Assembly: GCA_963827315.1 (NCBI GenBank)
Contig: CAWHAL010000001.1
Coordinates: 620,001 to 684,000 of the forward strand
Direction: 5' to 3'
From: CAVXEF01 sp963827315
GTDB taxonomy: Bacteria; Planctomycetota; Phycisphaerae; Sedimentisphaerales; Anaerobacaceae
Length of the DNA: 64,000 nt
The position numbers were made by a program, and so were the translations under genes. Below the pieces are notes generated by a model. That model was not told the origin of the DNA. It did not search any database and saw only the letters and a list, made by a program, of their open reading frames with translations. Below, one piece after another: positions 43,779-52,492 of the stretch (positions are counted from its first letter, which is position 1; every line of letters starts with the position of its first letter).

Positions 43779-43987
43779 TTTGCATAAGCTGGGTAATATA
43801 CCATCTTGTATCGCTGACACAAGAACTTTACAAAAAATTTCATCTTCCGGGCCTGATTTGGTGTTTGCGCCGTACGTTCGTCCTTAGTAGTAATTATTGC
43901 GGAGAGGGAGTGGGCTCGGCTGTTTTTGTTGGTTAAATTGTTGTGTACCTATTGCCGGGCCGTAGGCCAACGGCTATCATATTTGTT

Positions 43988-44731
43988 ATGAGATTTGCGC
44001 TGACTAAATATGGCTGGCCGCAGATAATTATTTTCCCGGCGATAGTGCTCGCGGCAATGGCTGGTTGTCTTGCCCTTGGCAGAGTTTATTTGCCCGCTTG
44101 GATGGTTGCTTCGGTTGAGGCAATTCTCGCGATTATTTTGATGTGGGTTTTGTCATTCTTTCGCGACCCTTACAGGGTTTCTCCTGTTGACAAAAGTTTG
44201 TTGTTGGCTCCTGCTGACGGCAGGATAACCGACGTTGAGACCGTTGACCCCCCTGCTTTCTTGCGAAAGCAAGAAGGGGGGGGCGGCCGTGCTCTTAAGA
44301 TAGGGATATTCCTGAGCATTTTCGATGCGCACATCAATCGTGCCCCCTGCAGCGTCACGGTTGAAAAGATTACGTACAGGCCCGGCAAATACAAAAATGC
44401 CGCCAGGGCTTGTTCTGCCAAGGTCAATGAATCCAATGAACTGGATTTGTGCCGAACCGACCATCCCCGCGATAGACTTGTTGTTCGCCAGATAAGCGGG
44501 GCCATCGCACGCCGTATCGTTTGCTGTGCTCAGCAGGGTCAAAAATTATCTGGCGGCCAGAAGTTCGGTATGATAAAGTTTGGTTCAAGAACGGAGCTTT
44601 GCGTTGCCGCTGGTGGAAATATAAAAATCCTGGTCAGGGTAGGTGACAGAGTCAAGGCGGGCCTGACGCCGCTCATAAGATACGAATTGCAGGATACGGA
44701 TAATGGCGAGGTTCAGAACCGAAGCAGCTAA
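43988..44731 (+). CDS. psd: Phosphatidylserine decarboxylase
   Basis: Makes phosphatidylethanolamine in the inner membrane. 247 residues with two N-terminal hydrophobic segments, FFRDPYR, APADGRI, FLSIFDAHINRAP and the self-cleavage region containing FGSRTEL (serine becomes pyruvoyl). Start at ATG 43988. Residues encoded at 44248-44283 (RKQEGGG) come from a palindromic insert kept in frame. It overlaps pssA by 29 bases. Confidence 0.9.
   Translation: MRFALTKYGWPQIIIFPAIVLAAMAGCLALGRVYLPAWMVASVEAILAIILMWVLSFFRDPYRVSPVDKSLLLAPADGRITDVETVDPPAFLRKQEGGGGRALKIGIFLSIFDAHINRAPCSVTVEKITYRPGKYKNAARACSAKVNESNELDLCRTDHPRDRLVVRQISGAIARRIVCCAQQGQKLSGGQKFGMIKFGSRTELCVAAGGNIKILVRVGDRVKAGLTPLIRYELQDTDNGEVQNRSS
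44248..44283. repeat. In-frame palindromic insert in psd
   Basis: CCCCCC then TGCTTTC-TTGC-GAAAGCA and a G-run form a long hairpin. It lies in the loop between the APADGRI and GIFLSIFDAH motifs of Psd, where family members have only a short linker. Confidence 0.5.
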
Positions 44732-45638
44732 GGAAAGTTTGTTGCGCCGTGTGCGAAGGCAGAGGTTAAACTACATCACGATTCTGCCCTCGCTGGTAAC
44801 GATTCTTAATGGCGTGTGCGGCTTTGCCGCCATCGCGCTTGCCAGCCAAGGTGCCGTCGCAGGCACCAATGAGTTTTCATATCACAGACTGCAGTTGCCA
44901 TATTTCGCAATGGCCGGATATATGATACTGCTGGCCATGGTAGCCGATATGCTCGACGGTCGACTTGCAAGAATGAGTAAAACAACCTCCGGCTTCGGCG
45001 GTCAGCTCGACAGCCTCTGCGATATTGTCAGTTTTGGTGTTGCTCCTGCTTTTTTGATGCTGAAGGTCCTCGACTACAAGCTCGCCAACTTGGCGGAATT
45101 TAGTGTCGCCGTTGAGAGTTCCCTGCGGCATTTTGTCTGGATATCGGCTGCCGCCTATTTAAGTTGTGCCGCCATTCGATTGGCCAGGTTCAACGTCGAA
45201 AATGAAGAGGATGAGTCCTCACACATGAGCTTTATGGGGCTGCCCACCCCGGCCGCCGCCGGCGTCATCGTCAGCCTTGTCATTTTCCATCAGGAAACTC
45301 TCCCTGACCTTTCTGCCAAAAGTACACAGGCCTACATCATCTGTGAAAACGCTATCGTTTATGCCCTCCCAGTTTTAATGCTCGGCGTGGCTGTCCTGAT
45401 GATTAGCAGAATTCGATACCCCCATATCTTGAATCAATACATAAAAGGCAAAAAGCCGTTTGCACATCTTGTTCGGGCCTTGGTCTTTCTCGGCTTGATT
45501 ATCTGGAGCAGGCAGGCGGTTCTGGTCTTTATCTTCTGTGGCTTTGCCGCATACGGATTTGCCAAGTGGCTGTACTACAAGGTAATCCGAAAAAGAACCG
45601 TTCAGTTGCAGCCTGCCGAGCACCCCATTGTTTCCTGA
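44703..45638 (+). CDS. pssA: CDP-diacylglycerol-serine O-phosphatidyltransferase
   Basis: Makes phosphatidylserine, the substrate of Psd. The 311-residue integral membrane protein has the CDP-alcohol phosphotransferase motif D-G-R-x-A-R (MLDGRLARMSKTTSGFGGQLDS, start of this run) and about eight membrane helices. It overlaps psd, so the pair is translationally coupled. Confidence 0.93.
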   Translation: MARFRTEAAKESLLRRVRRQRLNYITILPSLVTILNGVCGFAAIALASQGAVAGTNEFSYHRLQLPYFAMAGYMILLAMVADMLDGRLARMSKTTSGFGGQLDSLCDIVSFGVAPAFLMLKVLDYKLANLAEFSVAVESSLRHFVWISAAAYLSCAAIRLARFNVENEEDESSHMSFMGLPTPAAAGVIVSLVIFHQETLPDLSAKSTQAYIICENAIVYALPVLMLGVAVLMISRIRYPHILNQYIKGKKPFAHLVRALVFLGLIIWSRQAVLVFIFCGFAAYGFAKWLYYKVIRKRTVQLQPAEHPIVS

Positions 45639-45733
45639 ATCCCCTCTCACAATAAAAACGCTTATCCAACAGCATCGAATGATTTTAGCTTTTCACTTTT
45701 ACCTTTTGCGTTTTTCGGTTATGCTCTGCGTAT

Positions 45734-47152
45734 ATGCTGGACAGGTATCAAACAGGAAAGTATGGGGCCATAGCCCTTCTTGGCTTTTTTGCTCTTTCTT
45801 TGTTGATAGCGCAGTTCATAACGGCCTCGAGGTCAACGCTTGTGTTTTCGGAGCCGATCGGATTGAGCTATACCGGCTTGTCGGTATCGATGCCGTCTGG
45901 TAATGGCTGGAGAACGGGAAAACAGTGGGAGTACCGCGAAAATACCTTTGTTTTGAGTAGTGTTTTTCTTCCTGTCTCACGCAGGCCGACCGCTACCGTT
46001 CATTGCCGTTATCTGTTAGCTGCCTCCCAGGCCGGTACCGATATTCAATTTCAGCAAAAGGCCAATGTTCTTGGCGGCGAAATCGCAGAAACAGGCTCGC
46101 TTCCCGTGGTGAGCCTGTCGAATCCACAGATGGATACCCTTACTGTTTACTGGGTGCAAATAAAACAGCAGCCGACACAGCGCACAGTCTTTTTCGCAAC
46201 CGTTCAGTTGCCGAATGAACGTCAGTTCGAGATTGAGCTGCACGAAGCTACAGGCGATACCGGCCGGGCAAGACGTGTTTTTATGGGTGTTGTTGAAAGC
46301 CTGAAATTCGAGGACACATCTCTGCTGGCTGCTGGTGGCCAGGTCGTCGCGCAAATCAAAGATAAAGGTCTCAATGAATTTCTGCATCGCCCCACTGAAA
46401 AAAGTTCGGATAAGGGTGTTACTGGCCGGGCCGAGGGCAACCGGGAATTTTTCCTCATCAAAGATGCCTCAGAACAGTTGATTGGTTTTACAATGGATGT
46501 TTTTTCTTTCCCACAGCGGGCCTCCCAGACGAGTGATGATTCGATAGTCTCGTCGGTGGATATACAGATGGCGAGCCTACTTTATGTCCGAGGCAGATAC
46601 CAGCAGGAAGAGGTTTCCATTTTCGAATGCAATAACAGTTTTGATGAGTTTTTCTGGAAGAATGAGGGCAGCAGTTACGCCGGTGCAACTGCCGCCGAGA
46701 TAGCAGCGCAGCAGACGGGCGTGATGACTGTTACGCTGCTCGCCCCTGTACCTTACCACCGGGACTACCAGCTCGGCCCAGCGGCGATACCGGACTTCCT
46801 TTTTGATTGCCTTCTAAGCCAAATGCTCGATGATGACTGTCGGGAAATCGTAGTGGATTTGGTTGAGGCACAGGGCAAAATCATCCCCACCCTGATTTCA
46901 AAAATTGAAATTGAAGATACAGCCGACTTGGAAGACCAGGCCCAATTCGCCTTCAAAATGGAGTTTTTGGATGGCCGCGGTTTTTCCGAGACGGTCTATC
47001 TCGACAGCCAACACAGAGTTATGAGGAGAATTCTGCACCAGCAGGGCTTGTATTTCCTCGAGCGAACCGATGCCAAGACCGTACTGGAACAATTTCCTGA
47101 GCGTGCTGAATACATTCTGCAGCAAACCGATGTGTCGGGAGCATCGCTGTGA
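45734..47152 (+). CDS. Hypothetical membrane-anchored protein
   Basis: 472 residues with one N-terminal membrane helix (IALLGFFALSLLIAQFI), then a long, mostly beta-rich extracytoplasmic part. No family is recognised. It follows pssA by ~95 bases and may be co-transcribed. The coding statistics look normal for this genome. Confidence 0.6.
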   Translation: MLDRYQTGKYGAIALLGFFALSLLIAQFITASRSTLVFSEPIGLSYTGLSVSMPSGNGWRTGKQWEYRENTFVLSSVFLPVSRRPTATVHCRYLLAASQAGTDIQFQQKANVLGGEIAETGSLPVVSLSNPQMDTLTVYWVQIKQQPTQRTVFFATVQLPNERQFEIELHEATGDTGRARRVFMGVVESLKFEDTSLLAAGGQVVAQIKDKGLNEFLHRPTEKSSDKGVTGRAEGNREFFLIKDASEQLIGFTMDVFSFPQRASQTSDDSIVSSVDIQMASLLYVRGRYQQEEVSIFECNNSFDEFFWKNEGSSYAGATAAEIAAQQTGVMTVTLLAPVPYHRDYQLGPAAIPDFLFDCLLSQMLDDDCREIVVDLVEAQGKIIPTLISKIEIEDTADLEDQAQFAFKMEFLDGRGFSETVYLDSQHRVMRRILHQQGLYFLERTDAKTVLEQFPERAEYILQQTDVSGASL

Positions 47153-47294
47153 TTGTAGATTTGTTTAATTGCCTTAGGCAATTGCCATTTGCGCTTGACT
47201 CTTTTTTAAGGCCGGGTCAATCTCTTGACTTGGCACGATTGTGTCATTTATACTGCTGCCTGTATATTTCAAAAATTTTATGGCTTGTACAGGT

Positions 47295-47660
47295 ATGAAA
47301 ACAAACTATAAACAGTACGTTGTGTATCTGATTAGATGGCAGTTGAGTACCCCAATATTGGCGGTTGCTCTGATTATTATGGCAAAAATGAACAAACTGG
47401 CTGCAACAGTTGCGGCCAATTTGATAGGGGGGTTGATATTTTTCTGGGTGGATAAGTTTATTTTTACCACCCCATTGCTCAAAGCCCGATGGGAAGTCCA
47501 GGACAATGTTAAATGTTGTGACTGTAACAAGGTGGCAAGGGGGTACCGCTTAGTTAAGACAGTAAATTATGACAAAACCAAAGCTGCTCCTGAATTCAGA
47601 TGTGAGTTCTGTTCGCAGAAAAAAACCCAGCAGTTGCGCGAGCAGGGGATTCAGATTTAA
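47295..47660 (+). CDS. Small membrane protein with zinc-ribbon-like cysteines
   Basis: 121 residues from ATG 47295. Two membrane helices (ILAVALIIMAKM and AANLIGGLIFFWVDKFIF) are followed by a cytoplasmic tail with four cysteines in two pairs (CCDCNK and CEFC), probably a zinc site. I recall similar short proteins in Planctomycetota genomes but no assigned function. Confidence 0.55.
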   Translation: MKTNYKQYVVYLIRWQLSTPILAVALIIMAKMNKLAATVAANLIGGLIFFWVDKFIFTTPLLKARWEVQDNVKCCDCNKVARGYRLVKTVNYDKTKAAPEFRCEFCSQKKTQQLREQGIQI

Positions 47661-47779
47661 TATACAGAGGTTACCGGCTAATCTTCGCTTTTTGGGTTGC
47701 TTAATAATGGTCTTGAAAATGGGGTAGGGGAGCGTCGAGCGGAGGCATAAAAATATTGATGACCAGTTAAAATAATAAT

Positions 47780-48793
47780 ATGCTGTTACGCAACAAACCG
47801 ACACTTTCGGGAACATACGCTGTGCAAAAGAGGAAATTAGGCTTTACGGACTTGAAGCTGACCACCGTCGGGTTAGGAACCTGGGCGATTGGTGGGCCGT
47901 GGCAGTTCGGCTGGGGACCGCAGGACGACAACGAGGCCATAAACGCAATGCTTAAGGCCATCGACCTCGGAATTAACTGGATTGATACCGCGCCAATATA
48001 CGGCTGCGGCCATTCCGAAGAGTTGCTCGGCAAAGCGCTCAAACAAACTAAAACCAGACCCATCATCGCCACAAAATGCAGTCTGCTCTGGAACGAAAAA
48101 AGAGAAAAAGTAAGCTCTCTCAAACCCGAAAGTATCCGCCGAGAATGTGAGGCGAGCTTGAAACGACTCGGCATCGACGAAATAGACCTCTACCAAATGC
48201 ACCGTCCGCAGCCGCAGAAAGATATTGAGCAGGCTTGGGAAACAATGGCCGGATTGGCTAAAGAAGGTAAGGTGCGATACATAGGCGTATCAAATTTTAA
48301 TGTCGAGCAAATCAAACGCATCCAGCCAATCGCTCCTGTAGCCTCTCTTCAGCCGCCTTATAGTATGCTTCATCGCGAAGTCGAGGATGGGCTTTTGAGT
48401 TTTTGTGTGGAAAATAATATCGGCATTATTGTTTATAGCCCTATGGAGAAAGGGCTGCTTACTGGTAAATTCAATCGGCAGCGTCTCGCTGCTCTTGCTC
48501 TCGATGACCACCGGAGAAAGGACCCTGACTTCCAGCAACCGCGGTTTACCGCGACTCTGCAGCTTGTTGACGAGTTGCGCCCTGTGGCTGAGCGTAATGG
48601 CATAACCCTCGCTCAGTTGGCGGTTAGTTGGGTGCTTCGCCGGCCTGAAATAACCGCTGCAATCGTCGGCGCACGCAGACCCGACCAAATCGAAGAAACT
48701 GCGAAAGCCGCCGACCGGAAGCTGGCGGATGAAGATATAGAACAAATCGAGCAGTTATTAAAAAAGCGGCAGGAAAAAATAAATGGCAAATGA
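47780..48793 (+). CDS. Aldo/keto reductase
   Basis: 337-residue TIM-barrel NADPH oxidoreductase. The catalytic tetrad is visible: Asp and Tyr in NWIDTAPIYGCGHSEE, Lys in IIATKC and His in LYQMHRPQP. Cofactor-binding YSPMEKGLLTGK and IVGARRPDQIEE are present. A GTG at 47822 (QKRKLGFTDL) is a possible start. The stop overlaps purB by 11 bases. The substrate is not predictable. Confidence 0.88.
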   Translation: MLLRNKPTLSGTYAVQKRKLGFTDLKLTTVGLGTWAIGGPWQFGWGPQDDNEAINAMLKAIDLGINWIDTAPIYGCGHSEELLGKALKQTKTRPIIATKCSLLWNEKREKVSSLKPESIRRECEASLKRLGIDEIDLYQMHRPQPQKDIEQAWETMAGLAKEGKVRYIGVSNFNVEQIKRIQPIAPVASLQPPYSMLHREVEDGLLSFCVENNIGIIVYSPMEKGLLTGKFNRQRLAALALDDHRRKDPDFQQPRFTATLQLVDELRPVAERNGITLAQLAVSWVLRRPEITAAIVGARRPDQIEETAKAADRKLADEDIEQIEQLLKKRQEKINGK

Positions 48794-50216
48794 CAAAACT
48801 CTATATACCAGTCCCCTGGTTGAGCGGAATGCGTCAAGGCAGATGGCCGAGCTTTTCGGCCCGCAGAAAAAATTCAGCACATGGCGCAGAATCTGGCTGG
48901 AACTCGCAAAAGCCCAAAAGAGGCTCGGCCTGAAAATCACCCGGACTCAAATCAGCCAAATGGCAAGGCATCTCGACGACGTCAATTTTGAAAAGGCTGC
49001 CCGACACGAAAAAAGATTCCGCCACGACGTTATGGCCCATATTCACACCTTTGCCGAAGCCGCGCCAAAGGCAGCGCCCATCATTCACCTCGGCGCCACA
49101 AGCTGCGACATTACCGACAATGCCGATTTGATTATCATCCGTGACGCCTTGCAGCTCATCGCCGGAAAACTTGCGACTGTTATTAATCTTCTGGCTAACT
49201 TCGCCAGAAAGTATCGTTCGCTGCCGACTCTCGGCTTCACACATTATCAACCTGCGCAACTCACCACCGTCGGTAAACGAGCGACGTTGTGGTGTTATGA
49301 ATTTGCACTTGACCTAAAAGAGGTTGAACACCGATTGGATACGCTGCCGTTTAGGGGCATCAAAGGTGCTACCGGCACACAGGCCTCATTCCTTGCGCTG
49401 TTTGATGGCAGCCGCAATAAGGTCGAGCGACTCGACAAAATGGTTGCTGCGGCTTTCGGCTTCAAAAATATCTGTGCCGTCACCGGCCAGACGTATCAGC
49501 GTAAAGTTGATACCCTTATCGTAAATGCCTTGGCTTCGGTTGCGCAGTCGGCTCATAAGCTGTGCAACGACGTTCGTCTGCTCGCTAATCTAAAGGAAAT
49601 TGAAGAGCCCTTTGAAAAATCTCAGGTCGGCTCATCCGCAATGGCCTACAAGCGAAACCCGATGCGGTGCGAAAGGATAACCGCATTGGCAAGATTTGTC
49701 CTGTCGCTTGCCACAAGTCCGCCTGTAACCGCCTCGCAGCAGTGGCTTGAACGCACGCTCGATGATTCCGCCAACCGCCGAATCGTCATCCCCGAAGCGT
49801 TCCTCGCCGTCGACGGCATCCTCGAAATACTCATCAACGTCCTCGACGGCCTCGTCGTTTATCCGAAGGTCATCGCCTCTCACGTCGCAGCGGAACTGCC
49901 GTTTATGGCGACCGAAAATATCCTGATGGCCGCCGTAAAGGCCGGGGGCAACAGGCAGGAGCTGCACGAGAAAATAAGACTGTATTCAATGGCCGCCGCA
50001 GCACAGGTAAAGCATTTCGGCAGGTCAAACGACCTCATTAGCAGGCTCAAGGCCGATATCTCATTTAGAAAGGTTGATTTTGAGCGGGTGCTTTGGCCCG
50101 AAAACTATATCGGCCTTGCCCCCCAGCAGGTCAATAAATTCATAAAAGAAATCGTAACACCAATAAAAAGAAGATACCGCAGACACTTGAGCCGAAAAGT
50201 GGAACTGAAAGTATAA
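48783..50216 (+). CDS. purB: Adenylosuccinate lyase
   Basis: 477-residue member of the fumarase/aspartase superfamily, used twice in purine synthesis. It has HLGATSCDITDNAD, GFTHYQPAQLTTVGKRA and the family signature GSSAMAYKRNP, plus RTLDDSANRR. It overlaps the aldo/keto reductase gene. Confidence 0.95.
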   Translation: MANDKTLYTSPLVERNASRQMAELFGPQKKFSTWRRIWLELAKAQKRLGLKITRTQISQMARHLDDVNFEKAARHEKRFRHDVMAHIHTFAEAAPKAAPIIHLGATSCDITDNADLIIIRDALQLIAGKLATVINLLANFARKYRSLPTLGFTHYQPAQLTTVGKRATLWCYEFALDLKEVEHRLDTLPFRGIKGATGTQASFLALFDGSRNKVERLDKMVAAAFGFKNICAVTGQTYQRKVDTLIVNALASVAQSAHKLCNDVRLLANLKEIEEPFEKSQVGSSAMAYKRNPMRCERITALARFVLSLATSPPVTASQQWLERTLDDSANRRIVIPEAFLAVDGILEILINVLDGLVVYPKVIASHVAAELPFMATENILMAAVKAGGNRQELHEKIRLYSMAAAAQVKHFGRSNDLISRLKADISFRKVDFERVLWPENYIGLAPQQVNKFIKEIVTPIKRRYRRHLSRKVELKV

Positions 50217-50245
50217 ATCGAGCATCGAGCATTGAGTATCGAACT

Positions 50246-50479
50246 ATGACCAGACAAGAGCTTATCAAACGCATCAAAGAAACCGCGTATCTCGAAGGCG
50301 ACTTCATCCTTCGCAGCGGCAAACGCAGCAAATATTACCTTGGTAAATATCTCTTTGAGACCTGCCCGGATATTCTGAGAGCTCTCGGCAAGGAATTTGC
50401 AAAATATGTAACCAGCGATGTTACTTTGATAGCTGGCGCAGAACTTGGCGGCGTCGACCTTAGGCTGCAGTCATTCTAA
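50246..50479 (+). pseudogene. pyrE: Orotate phosphoribosyltransferase, N-terminal fragment
   Basis: Residues 1-70 are clear PyrE (DFILRSGKRSKYYLGKYLFE, LIAGAELGGV). They are followed by eight unrelated residues (DLRLQSF) and a stop. The PRPP-binding and catalytic part is absent here and is not found elsewhere in the window. The break near 50457 is the left edge of the accessory island. Confidence 0.88.
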
Positions 50480-51001
50480 TGGCACGGACTGTTGTCGGAT
50501 ACCGTTGATTTCGACAAACTGACCGCTGCGAAGGTTTATGGATTGTGCGGTCAATGCATAATCGGAGTGAAAAAAAGCGTTTCGCACTTGGCTCACAAGC
50601 ATCGATTCCAGCTCGGCGGCCAATCATTCAAAGGATGTGCCGCTTGCCCACTGCTGAATCTCCGCTATCTTCTCTCGGGGATATCGAGACCGTGGGAACA
50701 ACTGCATCGAATAACGATCGTTGTGACACGCTACCCTGACGAGGTTTCCGATGATGTTGTACAAATCGTTCATCTCCGTCACGTGGCAGTACAATAGCAA
50801 AATCAGACGCGTTTTGAGCGAGTCCTGAATTGGGGCGCCAATCAAGCCCACAAGCTGATCTATGAGGCAAATGCTTTCTTGCAGAGGATCCCATCCAGGC
50901 CCTTCGAGACCACGGACGCGCAGAATGGTGCAGCAGAATTCGAATTCATCAGCTGCCTTCGCCTCTTGAAACAGCGTGTCGATATCGTCAAGTATGTCCA
51001 T
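50471..51001 (-). pseudogene. Unknown gene interrupted by an in-frame TGA
   Basis: From ATG 51001 the frame gives 125 residues (MDILDDIDTLFQEAKAAD ...) to TGA at 50624. Past the TGA the same frame continues for about 50 more residues with a plausible protein text (LAAELESMLVSQVRNAFFHSDYAL in parts) and stops next to the pyrE joint. Conversion of a TGG (Trp) to TGA is the simple explanation. Family unknown to me; the RNAFFHSDY wording is distinctive. Confidence 0.6.
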
Positions 51002-51066
51002 TCTTCGATGTCAGAGAAGCCACAAGACGTTGGTTCTTGCAACCTAACATAATAATATACAACATT

Positions 51067-51113
51067 TATCCGCCAATCCGTGTGGCGGATTTATCCGCCG
51101 CTCATTTGGCGGA
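51067..51113. repeat. Cluster of two palindromic mini-elements
   Basis: TATCCGCC ... GGCGGAT (51067-51090) and TATCCGCC ... GGCGGA (51092-51113) lie side by side upstream of the decayed gene. Confidence 0.75.
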
Positions 51114-51120
51114 CTTGTTG

Positions 51121-51255
51121 TTGAACAATCGCCGACAACGTCGGCCTCAACAAAACGAAATACGACATACGCAATACGAGCAACGCAAAAACCAGCCGTT
51201 TTGGAACAAAACCGCCACTTTGAGTTTACTTTACCGGAAATAAATTGTCAACATT
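51121..51255. repeat. Dispersed ~130-bp repeat, copy B
   Basis: Same order of parts as copy A at 31797-31929: GCCGAC-AAC-GTCGGC hairpin, CCTCAACAAAACGAAATAC, ATACG-type tract, GAGTTTACTTTACCGGAAAT, TTGTCAACATT. Here the hairpin is extended by TTGTTGA/TCAACAA. Confidence 0.85.
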
Positions 51256-51598
51256 CTTGCTTGCCTGCCCTCGAATGTGTAGTCGGGGGTTATTGCGAGG
51301 GTTTTCCGGCGAGATACGAGCGACGATTATGTCCCGCCTCCGGCGGATTTATCCTGCCTTTATGCCAATATCAACCCTGTATTTAGCTCCTCGTAGCGAA
51401 GCGCAGACCCCAGAATGTTTTTATCTGGGGTCCAGTCGTTTCACAATTATCCTGGCATACTGGTAGTAAATTAAATCACGGATTGTTTTAACGTTTCTAT
51501 CGGGCATATTTACGCCACGCCTTTTTTCTCATACTAGTCAAGTTGAGCAAAAAGGTTTGTCGCCGGCTGCTCAATCAGGTCAGATTTGGAATAATTAC
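51256..51598. other. Non-coding interval with blocks shared with the 29.4-31 kb patch
   Basis: Holds GCTTGCCTGCCCTCGAATGT (like 30272), GGGTTTTCCGGCGAG with CGACGATTAT (like 29455-29505) and TTTATCCTGCC ... CCAATATCAA (like 30955-30977). A nine-pair hairpin GACCCCAGA/TCTGGGGTC is at 51406-51432. No gene is supported. Confidence 0.6.
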
Positions 51599-52489
51599 TC
51601 ATTGTTTCATTCCTTCAAATGCAGCCTTAATCTTACTTTCATAATCAGTCTTCATCGCTTCTATTATCAGTTCATTCAAAACTTTCTCGCCGTACTCTGC
51701 ATATCTGATATGCGTCATTTGGCTGCGTGCGAAACCTTCGAGGCCAGGAAATAATGTGGCTGCTGTAATATTCATAGTAGAAAGCCAATAAGCAATCTGG
51801 GTATGCAATTTTTTGGGAATTGCTATTTTTATTAGGGCCTGTTTGTTCTTGTCTTGCTTCTCGAATTCTTCAAAGTTTTTCACACTAAGCGGCGCACAAA
51901 TATTTTCTTCAAACGATTTATATAAATTTTTGGGGAAAAGGAATACTCCCTGCTGTATAGAAATCCTTTTGTTCATTTCCAAGGGTTCGACAACGATTAT
52001 GCCGGTATCCTGTTTATCAGTAGCTGTAACTGCTAAAATTTCGTTAACTTCTTGTTCTGTATCTTCATCGTATGATGAACTTAAATGTTCTTTAAGGATA
52101 GACTTTTTTGAATTAACAAAATAAGATGTATCTACCGCCCACAATGCAGCGTCTGATTCTGCTCCGTCAACCGCAAAAAATACTCCAACATAAAAAGACC
52201 TTGTAAAATCAAGTAAGCGGGTTGGACAACCGTAGTGTTGCATCAAGGCCAACCATTCGAGATGGCTGTCTTTACTAGGTAAAATTGGAAGATATTGGTG
52301 GGCTCTTCTCTTAAATTCGAGCATAATCTTTTGTTCGAGTTCGCCCCAACCATCCCATCTAATACCGGTTCTTGCCTTTTCAAAGGATGATATAAGTGAC
52401 CAATTTTTGTTAACTTGGCCTCTGAAAGCATATCTTGGGGACAATTCGGATATAGCCAACAACTCTTTTAAACTTTTTATCTCCATCAT
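51599..52489 (-). CDS. FRG-domain protein
   Basis: 296 residues. The N-terminal part has the F-R-G signature (RYAFRGQVNKNWSLISSFEK) that names the FRG domain, followed by LALMQHYGCPTRLLDFTRS, also typical of the family. FRG proteins occur in accessory and phage-related regions; their biochemical activity is not established to my knowledge. It starts three bases after the stop of the Mrr-like nuclease gene, so the two form a tight operon. Confidence 0.85.
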   Translation of the reverse strand: MMEIKSLKELLAISELSPRYAFRGQVNKNWSLISSFEKARTGIRWDGWGELEQKIMLEFKRRAHQYLPILPSKDSHLEWLALMQHYGCPTRLLDFTRSFYVGVFFAVDGAESDAALWAVDTSYFVNSKKSILKEHLSSSYDEDTEQEVNEILAVTATDKQDTGIIVVEPLEMNKRISIQQGVFLFPKNLYKSFEENICAPLSVKNFEEFEKQDKNKQALIKIAIPKKLHTQIAYWLSTMNITAATLFPGLEGFARSQMTHIRYAEYGEKVLNELIIEAMKTDYESKIKAAFEGMKQ

Positions 52490-52492
52490 GCT

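Noticed and set aside
50620..50630. Selenocysteine at the in-frame TGA
   Set aside because: No cysteine-type active site context and no obvious SECIS-like hairpin; the context suggests a lost Trp codon.
50492..50797. 101-codon plus-strand frame after pyrE
   Set aside because: Opposite strand of the decayed minus-strand gene, whose text is far more protein-like.
51121..51160. Possible integron attC site in the 130-bp repeat
   Set aside because: The outer TTGTTGA/TCAACAA arms are in the wrong orientation for RYYYAAC...GTTRRRY, and no integrase gene is seen.
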